From Plastoroseomonas arctica (lineage in GTDB: Bacteria > Pseudomonadota > Alphaproteobacteria > Acetobacterales > Acetobacteraceae): DNA of 64,000 nt. The DNA lies in the NCBI RefSeq assembly GCF_018128965.1, contig NZ_JAAEDH010000006.1, positions 108,024 through 172,023 of the forward strand, in the 5' to 3' direction. Of this stretch, positions 1-7,145 are shown piece by piece (the first letter of the stretch is position 1; every line of letters begins with the position of its first letter). Made by a program: the position numbers and the translations under genes. The notes below the pieces were generated by a model. That model was not told the origin of the DNA and did not search any database. It saw only the letters and a program-made list of their open reading frames with translations.

Positions 1-481
1 CAACGCCGGCCGCACCGGCCAGCGCGGTGCCCAGGAAGCCCATGCCGCCCCGGCCCTGCTGCAGCGCCTGGGGGTTGTAGCCCGGCGGATATTGCGGCTG
101 CGGCGGCGGCGGCATCGGCGCCTGCTGCGGGCGGCCACCGCCGAACATGCCGCCGAACATGCCGCGCGGCTGCTGGGCGCCCTCACCCTGACGGCGGGCA
201 TTCTCGACTTCCCATTCCAGGCGCTGGATGCGGTTGTTGGCCTCGACCAGCGCGGCCTCCTGCACGAAGGCGGATTGCGTCAGGCGGTAGCGCGCTTCGG
301 GCAGGCGGGCAAACAGGTCGGCGATGAAGCGGTCCGCCTCCGGGTCGACCGGCGGCAGGTTCGGCGCCTGGCCGACCTGCGGCACGGAGGCGCCCCAGGG
401 GCTGCGCGACGGCGCGGCCTGCGCGACGCCGGCAATGCGTTCGATGAAGGTCTGGATGATGCGGCGTTCTTCGTCGGTCAT
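1..481 (-). CDS. DUF2076 family protein, C-terminus cut by window edge
   Basis: The protein starts MTDEERRIIQTFIERIAGVA and runs off the left edge after about 160 codons. The N-terminal helical block, then a linker rich in Gly, Pro and Gln with GGMFGG and PPPPQPQYPPGYNPQ-like runs from about residue 110, and a glycine/alanine-rich hydrophobic end match DUF2076 proteins, which are described as periplasmic or envelope-associated of unknown function. An ATG at 479-481 is used; the family typically begins with this acidic MTxEE start. No partner gene is apparent. Family assignment is from recognised sequence style; function unknown. Confidence 0.75.
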   Translation of the reverse strand, partial: MTDEERRIIQTFIERIAGVAQAAPSRSPWGASVPQVGQAPNLPPVDPEADRFIADLFARLPEARYRLTQSAFVQEAALVEANNRIQRLEWEVENARRQGEGAQQPRGMFGGMFGGGRPQQAPMPPPPQPQYPPGYNPQALQQGRGGMGFLGTALAGAAGV

Positions 482-549
482 TTGGGCTGATCCTTCTCCC
501 GGCGGTGCTTTCGCGGCATGACGCGAAGTGGTCCGGCGGCTGGTGGGAT

Positions 550-975
550 TCAAGACGCGGGATTGCGGTCCGGTAATGCAAGGCGCCGCCACTCGATCGC
601 GGGGCATCGGTCCATGACGATCGCAAGGCCGGCGGCGCGCGCGCGCTCGGCCGCGGCCTCGTCGACGACGCCGAGCTGGAGCCAGATGCTCTTCGCGCCG
701 AGCGCGATGGCCTCGTCCACCACGGCCCCGGCTTCTTCCGAACGGCGGAACACGTCCACCATGTCGAGCGGCGCGGCGTCTGCGAGCGAGGCGGCGACCG
801 GCGTGCCGAGCAGCGTCTGGCCGGCGAGGCCGGGGTTCACAGGCGTCACGTCGAAGCCGCGCTCGATGAGGAAGGCGCTGACCGAATGGCTCGCGCGGGC
901 AGGGTTCTGCGACGCGCCGACCACGGCGATGCGGCGGGTGCGGAGCAGGAGGTCGCGGATTTCAGCGTCGGTCAT
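550..975 (-). CDS. CoA-binding domain protein (YccU-like)
   Basis: A 141-residue single-domain Rossmann protein. The nucleotide-binding loop VVGASQNPARAS lies at residues 18-29 and the motif KSIWLQLGV at 95-103. This is the compact CoA_binding_2 fold related to the N-terminal part of succinyl-CoA synthetase alpha. Members bind CoA; the physiological role is unsettled. It starts at ATG 973-975, 47 bp from the divergent glucanase start, so a shared promoter region is likely. The length is full for the family. Confidence 0.9.
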   Translation of the reverse strand: MTDAEIRDLLLRTRRIAVVGASQNPARASHSVSAFLIERGFDVTPVNPGLAGQTLLGTPVAASLADAAPLDMVDVFRRSEEAGAVVDEAIALGAKSIWLQLGVVDEAAAERARAAGLAIVMDRCPAIEWRRLALPDRNPAS

Positions 976-1022
976 GGGGGGATGCTATCAAGAAAGGATC
1001 GGTTCGGGCAGGGTGCGCGCCC

Positions 1023-2636
1023 ATGAGCCGGATTCTGGCCGCATTGGCGGCGATCGTATTTCTGACCCTGGCCGCCTGGTGGTGGCCGAACCGGCCCCAG
1101 GCGGCCGACGTGCCCATGCTGGCGGAGCGGTTCAACTCTGTGAGCTTCGCGCCCTTCCGCCCCGGCCATTCGCCGCTGCGCGACATCTTCCCCACTGCCG
1201 CCGAGGTCGATGCCGACATGGCGCTGGTCGCCCGCCGCGTGCGCGCCATCCGCACCTACGCCTCGATCGAGGGGAATTACGAGGTGGCCGAGATCGCCGC
1301 CCGCCACGGCGTGCGGATGTGGAAGGGCGCCTGGCTCGGGTCCAACAGGGCGCAGAATGAGCGCGAGCTGGCCCGGCTGATCGAGATCGCGAACGCCCAC
1401 CCCGAGACGGTGGAGCGCGTGGTGGTCGGCAACGAGGTGCTGCTGCGCCGCGACCTGCCGCCGTCCGAGCTGATCGCCGCACTCGACCGCGTGAAGGCCG
1501 CGGTGCGCCAGCCGGTGACCTATGCCGATGTGTGGGAATTCTGGGTGCAGTTCCCCGAGATCGCCGCGCATGTGGACATCATCACCATCCATATCCTGCC
1601 GTACTGGGAGGATGAGCCGCTGGGCGTCGAGCGCACAATGGCGCATGTGCGCGATGTCTATCAGCGGATGCAGGCGCTGTTCCCGGGCCGCCCGATCGCG
1701 ATCGGGGAAATCGGCTGGCCTTCGCGCGGCCGCTGGCGCGAGGATGCGGCGCCGAGCCGGGTGAACCAGGCGGTGTTCATCCGCGAGTTCATCGCGCTGA
1801 GCCGGGAGATGGGGTTCGACTACAACCTCATCGAGGCCTTCGATCAGGTGTGGAAGTACAAGAGCGAGGGCACGGTCGGGGCGGCGTGGGGCCTGTGGAC
1901 GGCGGATCGGGCGGAGAAGTTTCCGCTGTCCGGGCCGGTGGTCGAGAACCCGGACTGGCCCTGGTACGCGGGGCTCGCGCTGGTGCTGGCGGGATGCCTG
2001 TTCATCCTCACGCGCTTCGCCTTTCCTGGCTCGGGCTGGCGCGAGGCGCTGGCGGCCGGCGCCCTGGGCAATGCGCTCGCCTATGCCGTCTGTGGCGGGG
2101 TGCCCTATGCCTTCGATGAGCATCTGATGCTCGCGGTGACGGTCAACCTCGTCGGCCAGGGTTTGCTCGCGGCGTTGTTGATGCGCCGCGTGGCAGGCGC
2201 GCCGGCTGCGCCGCGTTCGGGGCGCGACGCCACGGTGCTGGTGCGCGGCCTGTTGCTGGGCCGCTGGCGCGTTCTGCGCGGGTGGCGCGGCTTCGCCTTC
2301 GAGGATCTGTGCTTCGTCTTCGCCTGGGCGGCGATGGTGTTGCAGGTGATGCTTTTGGTGGACCCGCGCTATCGCGATTTCCCCTTCGCGACCTTCGCCG
2401 TGCCGCTGGTTGTGGTGCTGGTGGGTGTCGTCTTGCGGCGGTTGCCGCGTGGCGGTGGCGGCCGCGAGGAATGGGTTCTGGGCCTGGCGCTCGTGGGCTG
2501 CGCCTTGGCAAGCGCCGCGCGTGAGCACCCGTCCAACCTGCAGGCCATGGGCTGGACCGTCTGCGCGTTGATTCTGGCGCTGCCCGTGCTCTTGCGGATG
2601 CTGCCTTCGCCGGCCAGCCCCACGTCGCAAAAATAA
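1023..2636 (+). CDS. GH17-type beta-glucan enzyme with C-terminal membrane domain
   Basis: 537 residues. An N-terminal hydrophobic segment (about 4-20) is followed by a glycoside hydrolase family 17 TIM barrel. VVVGNEVL (about 134-140) holds the likely acid/base Glu138, and IAIGEIGWPS (about 225-234) holds the likely nucleophile Glu229. From about 315 to the end there are several hydrophobic helices, then a charged tail. The architecture fits bacterial beta-1,3/1,6-glucan synthases or transglycosylases that remodel periplasmic glucans rather than a secreted degradative enzyme. That distinction is inference. It ends against a hairpin terminator shared with the convergent amidohydrolase. Confidence 0.85.
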   Translation: MSRILAALAAIVFLTLAAWWWPNRPQAADVPMLAERFNSVSFAPFRPGHSPLRDIFPTAAEVDADMALVARRVRAIRTYASIEGNYEVAEIAARHGVRMWKGAWLGSNRAQNERELARLIEIANAHPETVERVVVGNEVLLRRDLPPSELIAALDRVKAAVRQPVTYADVWEFWVQFPEIAAHVDIITIHILPYWEDEPLGVERTMAHVRDVYQRMQALFPGRPIAIGEIGWPSRGRWREDAAPSRVNQAVFIREFIALSREMGFDYNLIEAFDQVWKYKSEGTVGAAWGLWTADRAEKFPLSGPVVENPDWPWYAGLALVLAGCLFILTRFAFPGSGWREALAAGALGNALAYAVCGGVPYAFDEHLMLAVTVNLVGQGLLAALLMRRVAGAPAAPRSGRDATVLVRGLLLGRWRVLRGWRGFAFEDLCFVFAWAAMVLQVMLLVDPRYRDFPFATFAVPLVVVLVGVVLRRLPRGGGGREEWVLGLALVGCALASAAREHPSNLQAMGWTVCALILALPVLLRMLPSPASPTSQK

Positions 2637-2672
2637 AAGAATGGGGGTCTGGGGGAAATTCATTTCCCCCAG
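2626..2672 (-). terminator. Hairpin terminator with AT tract, repeat-family copy
   Basis: Arms CTGGGGGAAAT (2649-2659) and ATTTCCCCCAG (2662-2672) pair perfectly. Read on the minus strand a second G tract and then TTCTTTTATTTTT follow, so it suits the end of the amidohydrolase transcript. An alternative outer stem uses the upstream GGGGG at 2643-2647. The AT tract overlaps the stop codon of the plus-strand glucanase. The same design recurs at 33476, 50268 and 58262. Confidence 0.7.
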
Positions 2673-2676
2673 TCTT

Positions 2677-4170
2677 TCAGCCAGCCACGTACCCGTAGGC
2701 GAGGTTGCTCCGCTCGCCACCCGCCGCCGCGTATTGCGACTTCATCGTGCTGACCGGGTCATTCTCCAGCCCCGCGCGCTGCCGGTCGTAGCGATACATC
2801 CGCACGGAGTTGTCCGCGAAGATCGCGGTCTTCGCCGGCCCATCGGCAGCACCCAAGGGGGCGAAGCCATGGCGCCGCTGCATGTCCTCGGGGATTTCGA
2901 GCCGGCGCAGCGCCTCGATCTGCCACTGCGGCGAGCCGGTCCAGACCGCGTCCGTCCCCCACACCACATGGTCGGCACCGAGCCCCTTGATGAGGATGCC
3001 CATCAGCGCCGCGGCGAGGTTGGGCTGCACCACGGTCGTCTGCGCGAAGATCTGCCCGAGGTCGCCGTAGACGTTGGTGACGCCATACTTCTCGGGGATC
3101 TCGGCAAGGTCGGAGGTCCACTCCACGCGCCCGGTGCGCTCGAATTGCTCGAGCCCCTGCTCGGCGGTGCCGCCGCCGGCGAAGCGGTAGGCGGAGTGGT
3201 AGACGACGAAGCGCATCTGCGGGAAATCCTTCGCCGCCTTGCCGAGGTCATCGACCTTCGCGTAGGGCAGCAGATGCGGGAAGCGCTGCTCGATGGCGGG
3301 CGGGAACAGCCCCTTGTGGACGCAGACGATGTCGTGCCCGGCGGCGAGAAGCTTTTCGTAGAAGGGATACATCAGCCGCTCGTCATCGAGGCGCCAGGGC
3401 CATTGCGCGAGGTGCTTGTTGGTGTTGTCGCCGATCGTGTAGCCCTTGAAGCTGTCCGGCCGGAGCTCGGCAATCGCGCGGTCCACCTGGTCCATCCAGC
3501 CGGGCTGGCCGGGGGTGAAGATCGCGTGGCTCATGCAGCGCCGCGTGCCGGCGGCCTCGTTGATGCGGCGGCGCGCGTTGAACTTCATCTCGTTGGTGAG
3601 GAACCAGTCCTGCGGCTCGTCGGACGGCGCGCCGCTGATAAGCGCGACCTTGGTGTCGCTGTCGAGGAAGATCTCCTTAAACCAGTTCGCGTATTTGAGG
3701 CTGTCGATGGTCTGTTCCTCGGGATTGAGGGCCGGGTTCCAGCCCGCCCGGCCGACCGCCCGGCGCATCTCGACGAATCCCATGATGCGGGTGTCGTCGC
3801 GCAGGTAGTGCGTGTGGACATCCATGATGAACTGGTCGCGCAGCGAGGCGGCGCGCGCCGCGGCCGCATCGGGCTGCTGCGCCTCGGCCCGCGACACGCC
3901 GAAGACCGGCCCATAGACCTCGTTCATCGCGAGGAAGGCGGCCGCCATGCCGGAGGCGGATGCGAGAAAACCACGCCGCGAGAGGCCCTGCTTCGCGCCG
4001 AGCTCATCGGCCATGGTGATGATCCGCGCCTCGACCTGCTTCTGCATGGGCGTCTGCGGAATGGGGGAGAATTCGTCGGAGGAGACGACCTGCGTCGGGA
4101 TGGGAGACGGAAACATCGCCTCCTGCGCCGGACGCAGTTCGGCAATCTCATCATCGGTCAGGAAGCCCAT
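2677..4170 (-). CDS. Amidohydrolase-2 family metal-dependent hydrolase, Tat-exported
   Basis: 497 residues. The metal-site motif DVHTH is at about 117-121 and GTDAVW lies near the C-terminal end of the barrel, as in the amidohydrolase-related TIM-barrel family (gamma-resorcylate decarboxylase and ACMSD relatives). A twin-arginine motif SRRGFLA occurs at 64-70, followed by a hydrophobic stretch and an Ala-rich cleavage region near SRAEAQQ (93-99). The region before the arginines is unusually long, about 63 residues, and begins MGFLTDDEIAELRP. Substrate unknown. It ends convergently with the glucanase over a shared hairpin. Confidence 0.82.
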   Translation of the reverse strand: MGFLTDDEIAELRPAQEAMFPSPIPTQVVSSDEFSPIPQTPMQKQVEARIITMADELGAKQGLSRRGFLASASGMAAAFLAMNEVYGPVFGVSRAEAQQPDAAAARAASLRDQFIMDVHTHYLRDDTRIMGFVEMRRAVGRAGWNPALNPEEQTIDSLKYANWFKEIFLDSDTKVALISGAPSDEPQDWFLTNEMKFNARRRINEAAGTRRCMSHAIFTPGQPGWMDQVDRAIAELRPDSFKGYTIGDNTNKHLAQWPWRLDDERLMYPFYEKLLAAGHDIVCVHKGLFPPAIEQRFPHLLPYAKVDDLGKAAKDFPQMRFVVYHSAYRFAGGGTAEQGLEQFERTGRVEWTSDLAEIPEKYGVTNVYGDLGQIFAQTTVVQPNLAAALMGILIKGLGADHVVWGTDAVWTGSPQWQIEALRRLEIPEDMQRRHGFAPLGAADGPAKTAIFADNSVRMYRYDRQRAGLENDPVSTMKSQYAAAGGERSNLAYGYVAG

Positions 4171-4282
4171 GGTCGTCTCCTCCGGTGCTGTTGGGCGGAG
4201 GGTGCAATGGGCGGCCCGGAGATTTCAAGCGTGAAGAAGAAGGCCGGGCGCGCAGCCCTTGGATACCCTTTGAGACGGAGGT

Positions 4283-4325
4283 CCAGGATCGACACGATCC
4301 TGGCGGGTCCAGGGCGGAGCCCTGG
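4283..4325. repeat. Partial copy of the dispersed hairpin element
   Basis: Two adjacent perfect stems: CCAGGATCG (4283-4291) with CGATCCTGG (4295-4303) around ACA, and CCAGGGC (4309-4315) with GCCCTGG (4319-4325) around GGA, followed by CCTTCCTT. The first stem and its flank GGAGGTCCAGG are identical to those at 30300-30324. The second sits where that copy has TGGGGGC/GCCCCCA. The element ends at the stop codon (4334) of the minus-strand membrane protein. The rest of 4171-4333 holds only the upstream region of the amidohydrolase; I see no gene. Confidence 0.7.
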
Positions 4326-4333
4326 CCTTCCTT

Positions 4334-4693
4334 CTACGCCAAAGGCCGCCCCGGCGCGCCCAGCGCCGCCCAGACTCCCAGCGCCGCCCCGAGCATCCCC
4401 CAGGTGGCGTTGAAATTGACCGTCGCGATCATCCCCATCGCGAGGGCCGCGACGCGCACCGCATGCGGCCCGCCGAGAAAGGCCCAGATGCCCAGCGCCA
4501 GCGCGCCGCCGCCCCAGAGTTGCCAGTGTTGCAGCCACAGCAGCGCCGCGCGCGGTTCGCAGGCGATGGGGCGCGGGGTGGCGGCGCAGATGGCACCCCA
4601 GGCGCGCGGCTCCACCCAGATCTCGCGATAGGCCAGCATCGCGGCGAGGGCCACGAGGGCGATCAGCAAACCGGTCCAGTCGCGACGATTCAT
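4334..4693 (-). CDS. Small membrane protein of unknown function
   Basis: 119 residues from an ATG at 4691-4693 (MNRRDWTGLLIALV). The protein has about four hydrophobic segments: 7-22, a middle pair around 55-85, and one near 90-110. A loop between the first two carries two cysteines and prolines (CAATPRPIACEPRA), which could be periplasmic. No family recognised. A longer reading with an upstream start is possible but adds only a charged leader. It is divergent from the SppA-like peptidase with about 50 bp between starts. Confidence 0.65.
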   Translation of the reverse strand: MNRRDWTGLLIALVALAAMLAYREIWVEPRAWGAICAATPRPIACEPRAALLWLQHWQLWGGGALALGIWAFLGGPHAVRVAALAMGMIATVNFNATWGMLGAALGVWAALGAPGRPLA

Positions 4694-4747
4694 GCGCCTG
4701 AGTAACACTGGCTTGCCCAAACGGGAAAGACGGCCGAAGTGAGGGGC

Positions 4748-5554
4748 ATGCACATCCCCTTCTTTGACAAGCGGCCGCGCGTGGCGCTGCTCAGGCTTTC
4801 CGGCCTCATCGCGTCGCGGGGGTCACCGCTGACCGGCGGCAGCATCAACGACACCGTCACCGGGCCGATGATCGAGCGCGCCTTCGCGATCAAGCGGTTG
4901 GCGGGCGTGGTCATCGCCATCAACTCGCCGGGCGGCTCCCCGGTGCAATCCGCGCTGGTCGCCGGCCGCATCCGCCGGCTGGCGGAGGAGAAGGGCGTGC
5001 CGGTGATCGCCGTGGTCGAGGATGCCGCGGCGTCGGGCGGCTACTGGATCGCCTGCGCGGCGGATGAGATCGTGGCCAATGCGTCGTCGATCCTGGGTTC
5101 GATCGGCGTGATCAGCGCAGGGTTTGGCGCGGATCGCGCGATCGAGAAGCTGGGGATCGAGCGGCGCCTGCGCACCGCAGGCACGGAGAAATCCTTCCTT
5201 GATCCCTTCCGCAGCGAGGACCAGGCCGATGTCGCCCGCCTCGAGGAGCTGCTCGCTTCCCTCCATGAGGAGTTCAAGGACTGGGTGCGCACGCGGCGCG
5301 GCGCGAAGCTGACCGGCGACCCCGAGGCGCTGTTCACCGGCCGCTTCTGGATCGGGCGGCGGGCGGTCGCACTCGGGCTGGCCGACGCGCTCGGCACGAC
5401 GGACGGGGTGATCCTGTCGCGGTGGGGCAAGGATGCGAAGGTGATCACCATCGGCGCGCCGCGGCGACCCATCCCGTGGCGTTGGCTGCCGGGGCCGGAG
5501 AGCCTGGTCATGGCGATCGAGGAGCGCGCGGCCTGGGGCAGGCTTGGCCTGTAA
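4748..5554 (+). CDS. S49 family peptidase (SppA/SohB-like)
   Basis: 268 residues from ATG 4748 (a GTG at 4739 is an alternative). It is a single S49 domain. The nucleophile motif [10 protein letters not shown] places the serine at about 96. Lys148 in [12 protein letters not shown] fits the Ser-Lys dyad partner. An oxyanion-type INSPGGSP lies at 59-66. No clear signal peptide is visible, so it is probably cytoplasmic or peripheral. The family digests signal peptides or membrane-protein fragments. It precedes glyQ by 25 bp and may be co-transcribed. Confidence 0.9.
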   Translation: MHIPFFDKRPRVALLRLSGLIASRGSPLTGGSINDTVTGPMIERAFAIKRLAGVVIAINSPGGSPVQSALVAGRIRRLAEEKGVPVIAVVEDAAASGGYWIACAADEIVANASSILGSIGVISAGFGADRAIEKLGIERRLRTAGTEKSFLDPFRSEDQADVARLEELLASLHEEFKDWVRTRRGAKLTGDPEALFTGRFWIGRRAVALGLADALGTTDGVILSRWGKDAKVITIGAPRRPIPWRWLPGPESLVMAIEERAAWGRLGL

Positions 5555-5579
5555 CCCGCGGGCTTCTACAACGCCTGCC

Positions 5580-6437
5580 ATGAGCCGCCCGCTGAATTTC
5601 CAGGACATGATCCTGACCCTGCACGCCTTCTGGGCGGAGCAGGGCTGCGTGATCCTGCAGCCCTACGACATGGAGGTTGGGGCAGGGACGTTCCACCCGG
5701 CGACGACGCTGCGCGCGCTGGGGTCCGCGCCCTGGTCGGCCGCCTATGTGCAGCCGTCGCGCCGGCCCTCCGATGGGCGCTACGGCGAGAACCCGAACCG
5801 GCTGCAGCACTACTATCAGTACCAGGTGATCCTGAAGCCGGTGCCGGCCGACCCGCAGGCGCTGCTGATCAAGAGCTACCGGCGCCTGGGCATCGACCCG
5901 CTGCTGCACGACATCCGCTTCGTCGAGGATGACTGGGAAAGCCCCACGCTTGGCGCCTGGGGCCTGGGGTGGGAGGTCTGGTGCGATGGCATGGAGGTGA
6001 CGCAGTTCACCTATTTCCAGCAGGTCGGCGGCATTGCCTGCGAGGTGCCGGCGTGCGAGCTGACCTACGGGCTGGAGCGGCTGGCCATGTACATCCAGGG
6101 CGTCGAGAACGTGTACGACCTGGACTACAATGGCCGCGTGAAATACGGCGAGGTTTTTTACCGCGCCGAGGTCGAGTACAGCGCCCATAACTTTGAGCAC
6201 GCGGACACCGCGATGCTGTTCCGCCATTTCGACGATGCGGAGACGGAGTGCCAGGCGCTGCTGACCCATGGGCTGGCGCTGCCGGCCTATGACCAGTGCA
6301 TCAAGGCGAGCCACCGGTTCAACCTGCTCGATGCCCGGGGCGCCATCAGCGTGACGGAGCGCGCGGCCTATATCGGCCGGGTGCGCACGCTGGCGAAGGG
6401 CTGCTGCGAGGCCTGGATGGCGGGGGGGCCGCGGTGA
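5580..6437 (+). CDS. glyQ: Glycine--tRNA ligase alpha subunit
   Basis: 285 residues, full length for the alpha chain of the heterotetrameric bacterial glycyl-tRNA synthetase, which activates glycine with ATP. Recognition sequences are [17 protein letters not shown] near the start, [20 protein letters not shown] at 28-47, and [20 protein letters not shown] at 57-76. The ATG at 5580 is preferred because the family starts directly before FQDMI. In most relatives glyS follows immediately; here a vapBC pair lies between them. Confidence 0.97.
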   Translation: MSRPLNFQDMILTLHAFWAEQGCVILQPYDMEVGAGTFHPATTLRALGSAPWSAAYVQPSRRPSDGRYGENPNRLQHYYQYQVILKPVPADPQALLIKSYRRLGIDPLLHDIRFVEDDWESPTLGAWGLGWEVWCDGMEVTQFTYFQQVGGIACEVPACELTYGLERLAMYIQGVENVYDLDYNGRVKYGEVFYRAEVEYSAHNFEHADTAMLFRHFDDAETECQALLTHGLALPAYDQCIKASHRFNLLDARGAISVTERAAYIGRVRTLAKGCCEAWMAGGPR

Positions 6438-6439
6438 GG

Positions 6440-6470
6440 TTGCGGCGGGGCGCGGTTTCTACCATATACC
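6440..6470 (+). promoter_or_regulatory. Candidate promoter/operator of vapBC
   Basis: The 58-bp gap after glyQ contains TTGCGG (6440-6445), 17 bp, then CATATACC (6463-6470), an AT-rich island in very GC-rich DNA and a plausible weak sigma-70 promoter. VapB antitoxins normally autoregulate at such sites. A GGAGG ribosome site precedes the vapB ATG. Evidence is only motif-level. Confidence 0.3.
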
Positions 6471-6495
6471 GGTCTCGTTCTACCCGGAGGCCGCC

Positions 6496-6756
6496 ATGGG
6501 CCAGCTGAACATCAAGGACGAGACGCTGATCGCCGAGGCCAAGGAGCTGGCGGCGCTGCTCGGCACCTCCACCACGGCCGCGCTGCGCGAGGCCGTGCAT
6601 GCGCGGCTGGAACGCGAGAAGGCCGGACGGGACGAGCGCCGCGAGATGAAGGTCGCGGCCATCATGGCGATCGCACGCGAGGCGTCGAAGCTGTTCCTGC
6701 CTGGCAGCACCAGCGACCACTCCGATCTGTACGACGAGAACGGCTTGCCTAAGTGA
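6496..6756 (+). CDS. vapB: VapB-type antitoxin
   Basis: 86 residues. The N-terminal part (LNIKDETLIAEAKELAALLG) and TTTAALREAVHARLER fit the ribbon-helix-helix DNA-binding antitoxins of the Rv0623/PSK type. The C-terminal tail ending YDENGLPK is typical of the toxin-wrapping segment. It would bind and neutralise the next gene's PIN RNase and repress the pair. Its stop overlaps the toxin's GTG by four bases (GTGA), the usual coupled arrangement. The pair separates glyQ from glyS. Confidence 0.9.
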   Translation: MGQLNIKDETLIAEAKELAALLGTSTTAALREAVHARLEREKAGRDERREMKVAAIMAIAREASKLFLPGSTSDHSDLYDENGLPK

Positions 6757-7142
6757 TCGTGGATACCTCCGCCATCCTGGCGATCCTGCGCGAAGAGCCA
6801 GAGGCCGAGGCATTCAGCTCGGCCCTGCTGGCGGCGCCGCAGGTGGCGATGTCAGCGGCAACGCTGGTTGAAGTCACGCTGGTGACGGAAGGCCGCGCCG
6901 TCCCGGGCATACGGTCCCGGGTCGATCGGCTGCTGGCGCAATCGGGCATCGACATCATTCCCTTCACCGCGGAACACGCGGCGCTTGCTGCCGAGGGCTG
7001 GCGGCGCTTCGGCAAGGGGCGCCACCCGGCGGGGCTGAATCTTGGCGACTGCTTCGCGTATGCCCTCGCGCAATCGCGCAACGAACCGCTGTTATTCAAG
7101 GGCGCTGACTTTCCCCAGACCGACGTGAAGGCGGCCGTCTAG
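6753..7142 (+). CDS. vapC: VapC-type PIN-domain ribonuclease toxin
   Basis: 129 residues from GTG 6753. All the expected PIN acidic residues are present: Asp4 in MIVDTSAIL, Glu40 in TLVEV and Asp99 in LNLGDCFAYALA. The nuclease therefore looks intact. VapC toxins cut tRNA or rRNA when freed from VapB. It ends 3 bp before the glyS start, so glyS translation probably depends on transcripts that pass through, or begin at, vapBC. Confidence 0.93.
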   Translation: MIVDTSAILAILREEPEAEAFSSALLAAPQVAMSAATLVEVTLVTEGRAVPGIRSRVDRLLAQSGIDIIPFTAEHAALAAEGWRRFGKGRHPAGLNLGDCFAYALAQSRNEPLLFKGADFPQTDVKAAV

Positions 7143-7145
7143 CCC

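Noticed and set aside
972..2720. Long minus-strand open frame opposite the GH17 gene
   Set aside because: Rich in Arg, His, Gln and Ala with no recognisable domain; its frame mirrors the high-GC third positions of the real plus-strand gene, which has clear catalytic motifs.
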